From positions 3,968,001-4,032,000 of the forward strand of contig KQ964246.1 in assembly GCA_001566295.1 (NCBI GenBank): a stretch of 64,000 nucleotides of DNA. The letters are read 5' to 3'. The notes under the pieces were generated by a model. The model saw only the letters and a program-made list of their open reading frames with translations. It did not search any database and had not been told where the DNA came from. Made by a program: the position numbers and the translations under genes. The DNA is from Microdochium bolleyi (Eukaryota; Ascomycota; Sordariomycetes; Xylariales; Microdochiaceae). Shown here piece by piece: positions 11,308-22,340 of the stretch. Within the stretch, counting starts at the first letter, position 1. Every line of letters starts with the position of its first letter.

Positions 11308-12796
11308 TTACAAACCCCAGATGTCCGCCAACCAATCGAACGTGACTTGAGCGAGCTGTGCCTCGGCACCAAGCTGGCAGTGCTGCCCGGCACCGACATC
11401 GTTCTTGAAAAGATAGTATGTCGCACGATCGCCCAGCGCAGCAGCCACGTCGAGGCTCTGCTGCACCGGCAGGATGTCGTCCTCCGCCCCGAACACCAGC
11501 ACGGGGCACGCGACCTTGTCAAGGATGTCTTTCTCCGACGTGATGGCGCTCAGCTGCTTCAGCCACGAGTACGGGCTCTCCGTTTTGAACGACCAGAGAC
11601 CCTGCGCGATGCCCCAGCGCGCGCTGGTCGGCAGACTGGTGTTGTACATCATGCCTAGCAAGACCTCGTCGAATGCCGCCACATTGCCTCCGTCGTACAG
11701 TGCCGTGAGCTGCGGCGGGAGCTGCGCGATGATGGACGCCGCCATGCTCGTCATGCCGTCGATGGCCACGACCGCCGAGATCCGGTGCTCCCTGGACGCA
11801 GCGCGTGGGGCCAGGGTGCCGCCGAAGCTCTCCCCGACGAGCGCGATGCGCGAAGTGTCGACATCGTTGCGCGTGTGGAGGTAGTCGACCACGGGTGTGA
11901 CCACATCCCACCAGTTGGGGATGAAGCCGAGGTTTTGGTATCGTCGGGGGCTTGGCTGGCCGGGACCCTCGTAGCTGATGTAGTTGTACCCACGCTCAAG
12001 AATGGCACGGCCGATGGAGTGGTAGAGCGCCTGCTGCGAGCCGTCGTAGCCCGTGCCGACTATGACCGTGGGCCGCTTTTTGGGCTCACAACCCTCTTGT
12101 GCAGTGTTTGGGGCAGCGGAGAAGTAGTACGCAGGAATGTAGAAACCAGGTCCGGTGATGTTCAATAGTGTTGGAGGGGCTTCGAGGAGGCTCGCAGCCT
12201 TGTCGAAGGCGGCAGTGGCGTTCGCCCAGAGCGCGTAGATGCGCGGATCGCTCTGTTTCTGGTGCAGGAAGAAGTCGGCTGCCCGGTAGTAGCTCGCCGC
12301 GCGGAAGTACGTGTCTCGGGCCGACACAGGGAACCGTGTGGCGTTGATGGCCGTGGCCTTTGAGTGCATAGCATCGCCGAGGAAGTTGAACTCAGAGTAC
12401 CAGCTTTCATAGTCACTGGGCACGATTTGGCTTGCTGCGCGGAGGACTGGCAGGACAGCTGCGAGTCAGAATCAACTCTTTGGGATGCAGAGCTTGCTCG
12501 CTTGAGGATATTCAGGGCGACTTACCTTCTCCGGTGGCAGATCCACCACCACTGGCGAGTGACAGGTATTCCCCGAGCACGAATGCGAACTCGCCGTCTG
12601 TGCTGAGCTGGTAGATGACACTACTGCTGTTGGCATCAGGGTTGGAAACAGACTGGGCGAGCTATTGGGATGTGATAGTCTTGGTCAGTCCTGTACGGAG
12701 GAGTCCAGGGAAAGCTGGGCCACTCTGGAGTATTTGACTTACAACGCCGGTGGCAAGGCCAGCAATTGCGGTAAGGTTGCGAGAGAGAAGACGCAT
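11308..12796 (-). CDS. Secreted alpha/beta hydrolase, FrsA/DUF1100-like
   Basis: Three exons: 12796-12743, 12661-12526 and 12446-11308, giving 442 residues. The first exon plus the exon-2 start encode a signal peptide, with likely cleavage after AIAGLATGVLAQ. The first 130 residues after it form a helical cap (YESWYSEF, then SARDTYFRAASYYRAADFF), as in FrsA-type esterases and the 2,6-dihydroxypseudooxynicotine hydrolase family. The hydrolase core shows the nucleophile elbow GESFGG, the acid in VFGAEDDILP and the histidine in GAGQHCQLG, so the triad appears complete. Several N-x-T/S sites agree with secretion. The product is probably an esterase or C-C hydrolase acting outside the cell; the substrate is unknown. 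A minus-strand TATA-like element and an inverted repeat lie upstream. Confidence 0.85.
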
Positions 12797-12930
12797 GTTG
12801 TTTCTGCAGTTGCGTACGGGGAGTTAAATCGAAGATGTGAAGGGGCAGTGCTTGGACGGCTTCAATGGGCGTCTTGGATGTGTTGTTGCTCGGACTGGGT
12901 GATTGAACTAGAATTCAAATGTGCCGGCTC

Positions 12931-12940
12931 GCTATATTTA
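12931..12940 (-). promoter_or_regulatory. TATA-like element of the secreted hydrolase
   Basis: On the minus strand the sequence reads TAAATATAGC, about 135 bases upstream of the ATG at 12796. Position and composition suit a core promoter. Confidence 0.4.
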
Positions 12941-12979
12941 ACCCCAAAGCTATATATCGAACACAGGCATGAGAAGTCG

Positions 12980-13032
12980 CTCGGACTCGGAAAAATGAAG
13001 GTCAAGGCAGCAGCAATTTTTCCGAGTCCGAG
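12980..13032. repeat. 17-bp perfect inverted repeat with a 19-bp spacer
   Basis: The left arm 12980-12996 reads CTCGGACTCGGAAAAAT. The right arm 13016-13032 is its exact reverse complement. Each arm holds two CGG triplets three bases apart, of the kind bound by Zn2Cys6 factors. The element sits about 185-235 bases upstream of the secreted hydrolase start. It could be an operator pair or a hairpin. Confidence 0.75.
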
Positions 13033-13544
13033 GATCGATCAAGACCTCCACGTCAGCTGCACAGCCCGGAGGTCCCGTCAACGACGCCGTAGCGACCACC
13101 GACACCCGTGATTCTGAGGCCCAGGCTCGATGGTCAACAGAATGGCAATGCGGTCAGCCCTTAGCGTTTATTTTCCAGTCCCAACGGCCTTATTTGGAGC
13201 CGACGCTAAGCATTGTGACTTGTGGAGCCTGTCATCCTGAGCATCGTGGTATCCCAATGCGGTAAGTGTTATGCTGTTTTCATGGTGCGCGAGATCGATG
13301 CATGCTGATGATGCTTGCCTCCTTTGGAGAACTCGCCGTTCTGGATGGCTTGCGGCCAGGATAACCGACGCTGCGCCCTGGTTCATGCCGTCGTCATCAG
13401 TGGTACGAATCAGGGGCGCGAGTCCCCCAGATGGCCAGTGCAAAGCGTTGTGGCGACAGCGCAATATCCACAGTGAGATTGCATCAAGCTGCATTCCAAG
13501 ACAATTAATTTTCAATTGATTGATCTGTCTCCTGAACAGTTTCT

Positions 13545-15226
13545 TCAGTCCTCGATATTTTTTTCTGCCCCGTCGTCCGCCTTCTCTTTGGTCCTGTCAG
13601 GCAGTTCGGATCCGCGGTCTGCTTGCTTGCTATAAGCTGTTGACTCTCCATCGCCCTCGTTTCCCCCCTTCTTGTCCTCCGGTGCTCCCGAGCTTCCGCC
13701 CTCGATCTGTTTCAGAGGCTCCTTGCCCTTCTTCCGACTGCTCGAATTATTGTCCTTCTCCTGGCCATCGTCATCATCTCCCCAGAACGAAGGGATCAGT
13801 TCGTTGTCCGCCTGGCCCTCCTCATAGTCCCGCTCCTTGCCTAGCATTCGCCTTGCAGCCTCCTTGCCAACCACCGGCATCGAAGTCGCCCCCTTCTCCT
13901 TCGCCCGCTCCGGCAGAAGCTTGGGGTCGAGCAAGCCAACCTGCATCAGCACGCTCGCCTGGTCCCAGTACACGTGTTCGTGCTGTAGCTTCCCCGCCTT
14001 GACCGCAACGATGCTGACAATCATGATCTCGACGCGCCGGTTCGTGGGCGGCACCCCAGGCAGGATCCAAGGCATCTCCTGCGTGTGCTTGAATGAGACG
14101 TGCAGCTCGTCGACGACCCTGTCGGTGCCGATCGTGCGCGAGATGAGCGTGATCTCGAGCGTCTCCGGGTGCGTGCTGAGAAAGAAGTCCGAGTAGAAGG
14201 ACTGTAGCTCGCTGGCGCCGATGCCGCCGGTCAGGGTCGGCATGTTAGTGACGTGGGGCGTTGCGTTGGCGAAGGTGGACATTGTCTGCTTAAGGTCTTT
14301 GTTGAAGAATTTGCCTGTTGCACTTGTCAGCCACGGTCGTTGGTCGTTCACTTGCTTTAGGTGTGCTGCTCACCCTGAATGTTCTTATCCACGACACTCT
14401 CAAGGTCAACATCGATCTGGAATGCTCTTCTCGCCGTAGCGAGACTCCTACTCCAGGCAAGCTCCGCGCCGACGGGATCGAACTCTTTCAAATCGTGCTC
14501 GGCGAAGCCCGGCTCGGCATCGTAACTGTAGGCAGGGTATTTGATTCCCGGCAGCTTGCCGCCCACGCCGAGCCCGGAATCAATCTGGCGATTGCGGACG
14601 CGGTCTTTGCCCTGGATACCGACCATCTGTGCCCGCTTGACCACACCGACCTCACTGCCAGCGAGATGCACAAGAACCTGGATGCCACCGGGGTATCGTG
14701 ACTCGGGGTCGGGGATTTGGGTCGGGTAGTACGCGATCAAGCAGCCCATGCGCAGCTCGTGGTTATTTTCGAGGTTGTGGAAGTGGAGGAGGCATGCCGA
14801 GGCGGCGTCGCCATATGCTGTTGTTCGCAACCATTCGTGTCAGAAATGCTGCCATGATGACGCGAAGTGATTATAACACAAGGTCACCTAGTGCGTACCA
14901 ACAATACCGAATCTCTCACACGGCCCTAGCTCTCTGCGGCTGATCTCGTGCAGCTTGGCCGCATACTCGGAGCCACCTTTGCCCATGGGCAGATACTCGA
15001 CGTCGAAACCCTCGCTGCGCCATGCTGTGAGGGTGCGAGAGTCGAAGTCGTCTGTTTCTGCTGTGACGTATAGCTTGGATGGGCTGCGGGGGAAGTCTGT
15101 CGAGAGGAAGCTCTGGTCGTAGCGGTTGACGGAGCGGGCCATGCTGCCGCCGAGCACCTGGATGCGGCGCCCGTCACGATTCTCGGCCGCGACGTCGATG
15201 AAGCCGGGGAAGTTAATGTTGACCAT
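13545..15226 (-). CDS. Dienelactone-hydrolase-like plus SnoaL/NTF2-like fusion protein
   Basis: Three exons: 15226-14899, 14817-14374 and 14314-13545, giving 513 residues. Residues about 1-255 resemble a dienelactone hydrolase-type alpha/beta fold: a GERFGIVAYGDAA-type elbow region split by intron 1, the later strand YPTQIPDP and a histidine-bearing AEPGFAEHD segment. The nucleophile position (G-x-Cys/Ser-x-G in active enzymes) reads A-Y-G-D-A, so the Cys or Ser is replaced by Gly at about residue 112. Residues about 265-430 look like a SnoaL/NTF2 domain (helix TMSTFAN, then HVYWDQASVLMQVGLLDP). The tail from about 430 is charged, Ser/Gly-rich and probably disordered. Such fusions are known in fungi as carboxymethylenebutenolidase-like proteins. 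Loss of the nucleophile suggests a binding or non-hydrolytic role. The start at 15226 was preferred over the ATG at 15262. Confidence 0.78.
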
Positions 15227-16973
15227 TATCGTTGTATTGTGCTGTGTCGTTGATGCTGACAACTCGTGTTATGAATACAGTACAGGCAAATTTGGAAGCA
15301 ACGGATTCATGATTAAATCTCCTGAGAATTGGAGCTTTCACACCATCATACATGACTTGCGTTCGGGGATGACGGACCTGTTGCAGGGATCTGAACAGGT
15401 TCCGGGCGTGTTTCGACTCCACGGCGGCTGCTTCCGCGGCATGACGTCATGCACGCGAACCCCATTGCATGAGGTAAGCATCTCCGTCTTGTTGCTCTCG
15501 TCTCTGCTACCGGTAAGCATGAGAGTTCAGATGGGAGAGAAGTTCACAGAATGTTCGACTATGCAAGTACTTCTTCAGGACCCATCAGCCCTAGAAAAGA
15601 AAGTACTAGAGCTAGCGTCGTGACGATGCTCGACTGTTGGGTCTAGGCAAATATAGCGCCGGGCTAGCATCCCTTGACACATGGCGCCACTGACAGGCCA
15701 CGCCCAGCCGTGGCTGCCGGGTTTATCTCAGAAGGTTGAGTGTTCCGCGAAACGAATAGATAGTCGTGGTTTGGCAGTAGTTGCTATCATGACGGGGCCT
15801 TGCGGAGAAAAGCGTGCAAACTCGAGGCCTTCATGGTACACAGACGTCTCCACTCATGGACAAACGTGGGTGTAGGCTCTCCTGTCCAAAAAACGCTTCT
15901 CGAGCAGCAGCGCCATGCATAACGCTGTACCACTCTCAAAAGTGCCGGATCAATATATGCTGTATGGTCTGTAGTCCGCAATCACTGCGCTCTGCTAGGG
16001 TGTTGAGAGTGAAGCCGGTTTCACATCCACAGCGAATTGCTCAGCTGCCCTCTCTTATACTTTCCCACAGCACGTATCGGGGAACACAGCAAGTCTAAGA
16101 AATGGCTGACCATGCACAAGAAATCTACTCGGTCTAGTCCCTGCGTAGCCGTCGCTTATCGCAATGACGGCCCATAGTGGCTGAGCTATTGTTTGCTTCG
16201 GGCAACCCCGTTCTGAGACAAGGAATGCCCGACTCTCTTTGGCGCAGACAAGAGGCCCGTGTCTTAACGCCTGCGGTCCGCGAGATCCCGAAAGAGGCAA
16301 GGCGTGAGAAAAGAAAGGTGCACATGCGGCCTGCAAGGGGGAACAGGCATTTCACAAACCTTACCTTGACAGGCTCTCCATGGCCCCGACAACCCGTGTC
16401 ACTTGAGAAAGAACCCCATGTCTGTCGTCCCATGTGGTTGTCTAGACCTCCAGACTCGACCACCATGTCTTAAACCCTGTTCCCAGTTCGTCGTTGGAGT
16501 CCTGCCGTCTACTACGGTGGGGAACCCAATATTGGTCTCACAAAACGCCCTAGTTGCACAGATTTCGCTGATAGAAGGCTCATTTTGGAGGCCATTTCCG
16601 GCAGGCATGAAGAAAGGAAGGCAAGCAGTGGGGTTTCCACTGCTGGGCCGCGTGTCCGGCCGATACCCCATGAAAGCTCTACGATGTTATGTCCATGAGC
16701 TAGCGTCCTTTCTCTGCCGAGAACTTTCTGACATGGTCCACGAAGAACCCAGCTCAAGTTGCACGTGGTCCAGGGTATCGCAAGTGACGGCGCCCTTACC
16801 TTTCTGATATTGTTTGCTCAAGACTCCATTCCCTACTTTTCGAGCTATAAGACCCAGACAGATACGGCGTCACATCTCACAACTTTTCGAAGCCCAAGAC
16901 TTCAGACCCCCTCCGTGGTTCAATTTCCTCCTCGCAAGCGCTCCTCCCAAACTACGCTACACCTCGAGACATC
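15227..16973. other. 1.7-kb divergent promoter region
   Basis: Between the divergent DLH/SnoaL gene (start 15226) and the WSC gene (start 16974). Short ORFs are present on both strands, but none is recognisable. The last 150 bases before 16974 are pyrimidine/A-rich, as in fungal 5' untranslated regions. Confidence 0.5.
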
Positions 16974-18212
16974 ATGTTCAAGACAAGCCAGGCACTGGCT
17001 CTGTTCCTCTTGGCGGGCAATCCCCTTGCTCAAGCCGGCATTCTCCCCAATGCCGGACGCCAGGCTGCTCCCGCGCCCCCAGCCGCAAGCGATCTGCCCA
17101 CCGGCTGGTCCTACACGGGCTGCTACATCGACAGCGTCTCTGCCCGGACCCTGAGCGCCGCCTATCAGCCGCCTGCCTTTTACTCGCGCATCGAGACCTG
17201 CATCTCCTTCTGCACCAGCAAGGGTTTCCCAGTCGCCGGCCTCGAGTACGGCGGCGAGTGCTTCTGCGGTGCCACCCTCCCCGCGACCGCCGTTGCCGAG
17301 CCGGTCGGCTGCACCATGCCCTGCCGCGGCAACGCTGCACAGGCCTGCGGCGCGGGGAACCGGCTCAGCGTGTACACGGGCCCTGCCCAGCTTGGCCCCG
17401 TCGAAAATCCCGGGGTCGGCGGGTTCGCGAGCTTGGGGTGCTACACGGACCGCGTCAGCGCCAGGACGCTGTCGAGGCAGGCATCTGTCCCCGGCGGCGC
17501 TGACGTCATGACGAATGCCGCCTGCGCGGCGGCCTGCGCGAACGAGCAGTACTACGGCGTCGAGTACGGCGGGGAGTGCTTCTGCGGGAACGCGATCCGC
17601 GACGGGGCCGGGCCGGCGACGGACGGCGGGTGCACTATGCCGTGCAAGGGCAATCCTGCTGAGCTGTGCGGAGGCAGCGCGAGGCTAAACCTGTATAGCA
17701 AGGTTGCCCCTGGACCGACGACGACGACGACGTTGACGTCGACGCAGGTGAGGACCATGACGGTGTCGTCGTCCACGTCGACGGTAGCTTCCGCGCTGCC
17801 GAGCCCCACGGGCTCGTCATGCCCGGTGGGCAAGCCGAACAACCTGTGCTGTCGGGCCATTGAGCCATGGAAGACAAACACGTACAGCTGGGGCACGCAG
17901 TGCGGGTATTTCCCACCGGACGCCAACGAGTTGGTCGGTGCTGTCTGCAGGCCAAGTAAGTGGAAGATCCATGATGCAACGATGTGTTTCTGGATTGAAC
18001 TTGAAGCTGACAAGCGATTTTGCCTGATAGAGGTCGAAGGGACTAGCTGTGCTAGCAATTTCCTGCGCGAGGCATGCTGTGCCGGTACTTGGGTAAGTCG
18101 TGAGCTTGAGAAGGGGCAAGACTTCAGATCAGAGATGCGGATGCTAACAAGACTTTTTCGTACACCATAGCCCGGCGACTGCTCCCTCGGCACCAACTGT
18201 ATCAGGATGTGA
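16974..18212 (+). CDS. Secreted two-WSC-domain wall protein with a cysteine-rich tail
   Basis: Three exons: 16974-17955, 18031-18092 and 18171-18212, giving 361 residues. A signal peptide is clear (MFKTSQALALFLLAGNPLAQA). Two WSC domains follow at about 43-137 and 148-240, each with the hallmark segment YGGECFCG and a CTMPC motif. A short Thr/Ser-rich linker with a poly-Thr run leads to a C-terminal module of ten cysteines arranged C-CC-C-C-C-CC-C-C. The two short introns fall inside this module, and the last exon adds PGDCSLGTNCIRM. WSC domains bind glycans in fungal wall sensors and secreted oxidases. There is no membrane span or GPI signal, so the protein is probably secreted or wall-associated. 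The tail resembles a hydrophobin cysteine pattern with one extra cysteine pair; this is a suggestion only. Confidence 0.87.
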
Positions 18213-18530
18213 TTGCCACACGACTGCCCCGGATGGGCTGCTGAGAGTGTCTTGTCATGCGAAGTATCCGCTCCCACGATATTTGGAGACCATCACATCA
18301 GGACTGCTGAGGAGTGTTGCAGGAATAGGGGTCGTTCGATGAAGTCTCGCGATCGGCTGAAGACATCTTGAGTGATGCTGTTTTCATCATCTCGATTCAC
18401 CGGCAGACAATGTAGCAAAATTAGTTTTCAGTGGCTGGATCCTGCCGCATGTTTTGTCAGGATAAAGTGTGGTGCCAAAAGTATTCGTACACAACCAAAT
18501 CCGTGCCATTTGAAACACCCAATCGCCTGC
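18213..18530. other. Convergent 3' region
   Basis: 318 bases between the stops of the WSC gene and the small membrane-protein gene. Presumably 3' untranslated sequence. Nothing else seen. Confidence 0.5.
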
Positions 18531-19079
18531 TCACACACGCCTATCTGCCCCAACATGGTACTTGTACCCGGACTCGTCAACGACACCTCGCTGCCTGTTC
18601 GCAACTTCGTACCCCGGTGGCGCCTCCTCCATCGAGCCGTGTAACTCCGAGACGTCGGCATGCGGACGGGTATGTAGCGCCGGCGGAGCCTGCAGCTCGG
18701 CGTGAGACGGGACAATCTTTTCCACGGATGGTGACGGCGGCGTGTTGTGTTTCGTGGGGCCCACCATGTTGTTGTGCCCAAAGAAGGCGTCCTGCCGTCG
18801 CTGCCTGCGTCTCTGTCGGATGGCCTTGTAGCTGAGGCCGGTGCAGCAGCAGCAGCAGCCGGCGAGGATGCATGCGATGACGAGGATGATGACGGGGATG
18901 CCGACGACAACGAAGTAAAAGGCGGACGAGCCGACGAAGCCCGTCGTGTTGGAGGGTTTGTCGGCGTCAACGACGCTGAAGCTGGTGCTGGCGGGCATGC
19001 TACCGCTGCCTGCCGTTGCTGTTGACATCATCACCGCGGATGTCAAGCTAGAGGCAGAGACGATGCTGGAGAAGGACAT
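18531..19079 (-). CDS. Small single-pass membrane protein with penta-cysteine
   Basis: Single exon, 182 residues when started at the ATG at 19079 (MSFSSIVSAS). A Ser/Thr/Ala-rich, probably extracellular N-terminus of about 50 residues with an N-T-T glycosylation site precedes one strong membrane span at about 54-74. Directly after it come five consecutive cysteines (75-79), which would sit at the cytoplasmic face and are candidate palmitoylation sites. A basic stretch (RQRRRQRRQ) follows, so the topology is N-out. The rest is Pro-rich with a PPGYE-type motif near the end, which could recruit WW-domain proteins. The cysteines are encoded by a run of TGC codons. This layout is common in fungal Ser-rich wall-sensor-like proteins, but I do not recognise a specific family. 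Confidence 0.68.
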   Translation of the reverse strand: MSFSSIVSASSLTSAVMMSTATAGSGSMPASTSFSVVDADKPSNTTGFVGSSAFYFVVVGIPVIILVIACILAGCCCCCTGLSYKAIRQRRRQRRQDAFFGHNNMVGPTKHNTPPSPSVEKIVPSHAELQAPPALHTRPHADVSELHGSMEEAPPGYEVANRQRGVVDESGYKYHVGADRRV

Positions 19080-19544
19080 TATGGTTGGCGATGTCGTTAG
19101 CAGAATGGATGGACAATGATGGTATTGTTGCCAGCCCTGAACATGGAAGAAGACACTCGGTATGGACGGCAAGGTGAAGTTGAGTTAAGTACTGACTTCA
19201 AGTGTGCGCAGCAGACAGAGCTCGACACCGCGAGGGGCTGTGCCGTCGTGTTGCTTGTTGCGCTTTCACGTCGTCAAGGTCTAGTGTGATGCTGCTGGGA
19301 AGACTTGGGAGGGTGATGATGACAGGCAGCAGCTTAGCAGCCAATGGGATGGCGGGATGGGCGCAAAAGCCTTGGCTCTGAGGAATCCGAGTGCGAGGGC
19401 GATGCCAAGCTGAGGCCCAGCAACCTGGACGCGTGCCATCGAGATTGACAGACGAGACATGCCTCTGCGTCAATCCGCCTTGTAAGGCTGGATCCATCCT
19501 GGTCCCCTCAGACACGTCATCGCCACGATCCGATCCACCACCTC
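19080..19544. other. Upstream region of the small membrane protein
   Basis: 465 bases holding the promoter of the minus-strand membrane-protein gene, then the beginning of the decayed HET region on the other strand. No separate gene is recognised. Confidence 0.45.
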
Positions 19545-21411
19545 CGGGTGGCCTCCACCACCCCCGGCTCCGGCCCGCCGCTCGGATCCGGGCACGGCGC
19601 AGACTCCCACCACTCATGGCTGAGCGGGAGACTGCGCTTCGTCCTCTGCGAGCAACGTGCCTGGATCGGCTCTGTCGAAGTCGCATCTGCAGAACGGTAC
19701 TTCGCCCGCTCCCTGGCCCCTGCAAGCCCCCGTCACGACCCTGCCAAAGAGAGCCCGCTCGTCGACAAGGTCTTCCTCGCCGTACTCGACGAGAGGCAGA
19801 TCAGGAGGAAGTTGGCGCCAGATGATCTCTCTAGCAGGAGGTGCCTCCAGGTTTCCCATTTTGACGGCAGCCTCGAGATCCCGACCATGGCATTTGGGGC
19901 GCCATCGTTCCTCGACAGGTCGACCCCCGCTCACCCGCCGCTTGGGTCCAATGGTGCCTGCAGCACCACCGCAGATGCTGCGCGAGGCCAGAGCTCTAAA
20001 ATCAAAACCTGTTAGGCTTCCGGCTCATCGACTGCGCGGCAGCGATCATGATTGTAGAGGCTCAGCCCTTGACAGTCGACTATGCCGCGCTGAGCTACGT
20101 GTGGAGCGCCTCCACGGAGTTTACATGTCACAGGCATGCAGGTCGTGCTCAGTGACACGGCAGACGACTATGCCAGCCACGTTGCAGCGTCCAGGTGGAA
20201 CTCAAGGGGCTGGACATTGCAAAGGCGATCCACTCCCGGATGCTGCTCCTCTTCACGCAAAAAGGTCTCGTGTGGGAATGCGCGGGCATGACTGCGCACG
20301 AGAACGTTCGTGTCCTGCCGCCGCTCTCTCATCTCCCGGACAGCACACGCAGCGGCTCATGGGCTTACCCGGGGCACTTTGAGCGCATCAATGCGCAGCT
20401 GCGTTGCTTCAGCGGTGGTGATGATGACCGCCACAACTTCGCTCATGACGAGACGAGAGAGCTTCACCGCATCAGGCGGGACTTTGTTCAATACAGCAGC
20501 AGAGATCTGACCTATGGGACCGACTCCCTGCTGGCCTTCCAGGGCATCATGCAGATGTACTCGTCTCGGCGGCCTGGCTGCCCGTAGCACTTCGTTCTCG
20601 GCCTCCCAGTGCAGAAGAGCACCGGCACAATAGGGAAGCTCGACCTGAGAAGTGCCCTGGCAGCAGCCATGACGCGCTGTTGCACGTGGAGCCCGCAACT
20701 GACCGTGGCCTCTGGTGGCGGCGACAAAGACATCTGCCGTCTTAGACCTGGGCTGGCTGGGGAGGCCTGCTGAGCAAGATGAACTCGTACGCGAGGCTTC
20801 TGCGGTGTCACCCTGACTATACACCCGAAATGCTGTGGCAGGATGCAAACAATCCTACCGAGGGGAAAGGGCGACACGGGCCGTTACCACGAACAGCTCG
20901 GGGTCAACCAGTACCCGTGACACAGATTTTTCTCGAGGATGATCTAGCCCGACTGACCGCGGAGCCTGGCGCCGGCTTGCTATACCTCCGAAGGCCGTAC
21001 CTGATCAATCCTTCGGTAATCCAGTGTGACCAGTCGCACGCGAGCAAATTGGCGTTGGCCCTCTGCGATGCACGATGTATTTGAGCATGACGGCATGCGT
21101 CGAGGGCGACAGGAGAGGGTCACCACCAACACCGCGACAATAACGCGCAACCTTCTTAGAGAGGCTGCGCAAGGGCGAGACTGCCAACATTGTCCTGATG
21201 TGGGGGTTTTCCCAAGGACCTCTGGATGTCCGGGTGGCTTGTGGTGGCGGCCACGGAGGAAACAGTCGGGAGTGATGGTCCTGGCGGAGCACGCGTGATC
21301 TGGGAGCGGATCGGGACTTTGTATCCTGCGACGACAAAGAAACTGGTGCTGGCGGGGCTCGTTGCGTGTGGCGTTGTCGTGCAGGTCGCCGAAGATGTGG
21401 TGTTGGGGTGA
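19545..21411 (+). pseudogene. Decayed HET-domain (heterokaryon incompatibility-type) gene
   Basis: Fragments of one HET-family protein lie in order but in different frames. The block from about 20015 reads RLIDC followed by DYAALSYVW, the opening motif of the HET domain. A stop follows soon after, and the central block (the YLWID-type motif seen in the intact HET gene at 29 kb) is missing. From about 20130 a second frame gives ASRWNSRGWTLQ. A frameshift near 20220 moves the reading to SRMLLLFTQKGLVWECAG. Then come RDLTYGTDSLLAFQGI, an in-frame TAG at about 20585-20587, and HFVLGLPVQ, matching the usual downstream HET-protein regions. Weaker C-terminal remnants may extend to about 21411. Frameshifts, stops and an internal deletion make function very unlikely. 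The outer limits are approximate. Confidence 0.72.
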
Positions 21412-22340
21412 GGCCGGTTGCGGCCGGGGATTGCTCCGTGCTGGGCCGGACGCCATGGCCGGATCGGCCCTGGCAGTGCCAAGAGATGGGAGGCAAGGAT
21501 GTCACCATCCCTGGCAAGCCAGCCCTGGAGAGCACTGGGCTGCAAACAGTGGTGCTGTGATGTGCCGCGTACGCAGTGTTCAAGCCCCTGCTGTGCGCGA
21601 TTCAGTGGCAGCGCCTCCAGCCCTGGGCTCGGGCGCGGCGACGGATGATGATGTCAGGGCACAGGGGAGCTGCCGCCCATAGCAGAGAGAAGCATCCAAG
21701 GCGTGATTGGGGTACGTAACTGGCCACCGACGTCGGGGCATGGCTGTGTCACTGTCGCAACGCGCCCAGGGCCTTTGCAGGAGCCGGTTGGCGCTTGCCT
21801 GGTTTAGCCGGGACAAAACCCACTCGTGACTGATCCATCTCACCCATGCCCCCCAGGCTGCAGGAGGGCGATGGCGGATGCTGCGCGAGGTACCGGATGG
21901 GTTCGAGTGACCGCGGCAGAGCCGGCATCGATGCTGGGCGCCCGTGAAGCCGTCTTCGCTCGGCTGCCTCGAGGCCTGGGGTATCGTGATCCATGGAGTT
22001 CGAGGTCTAGCGAGGGTTATCGAATGTTGTCGGGGGTTGTTCGTGCAAGAAGGAAAGGGCGTGGCCCCCGCCCAAGTGCCCGTTGCCGTGCTGAGTGAGC
22101 GCCCGGCCCCTCTGCGCGAAGAAGCTTCCCCCCACCCCACCCATGAGGCTCCTCGAGGCCCCATCCGCCCTGAGCTTCTGTTGCTGCTCGCATCCACGGG
22201 CACGCACTCCCCACTTCCACCATCATCACCACCACTTTTCCCCATCCACCTCCATATCGTAGCTTCCTCGACTGCATGCTCCTCTGACGCACCCACGACC
22301 GTCTGCGTGCTCGCGCGCCGCACTCGAATCATTGCTCAAC
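21412..22340. other. Promoter and leader of the Zn2Cys6 regulator
   Basis: About 930 bases between the HET relic and the regulator's ATG at 22341. The final 200 bases are strongly C/T-rich, typical of a fungal 5' untranslated leader. A long minus-strand ORF here is a composition artefact. Confidence 0.5.

Larger units (their letters stand above)
12797..13544. other. Upstream region of the secreted hydrolase
   Basis: Contains a minus-strand TATA-like element and a perfect 17-bp inverted repeat (separate entries). The distal half also includes the 3' end of the dienelactone-hydrolase-like gene, whose stop is at 13545. No coding content is recognised. Confidence 0.55.

Noticed and set aside
21580..22332. 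Minus-strand frame of 250 codons
   Set aside because: No domain, odd composition, and it overlaps the promoter and leader of the Zn2Cys6 regulator.
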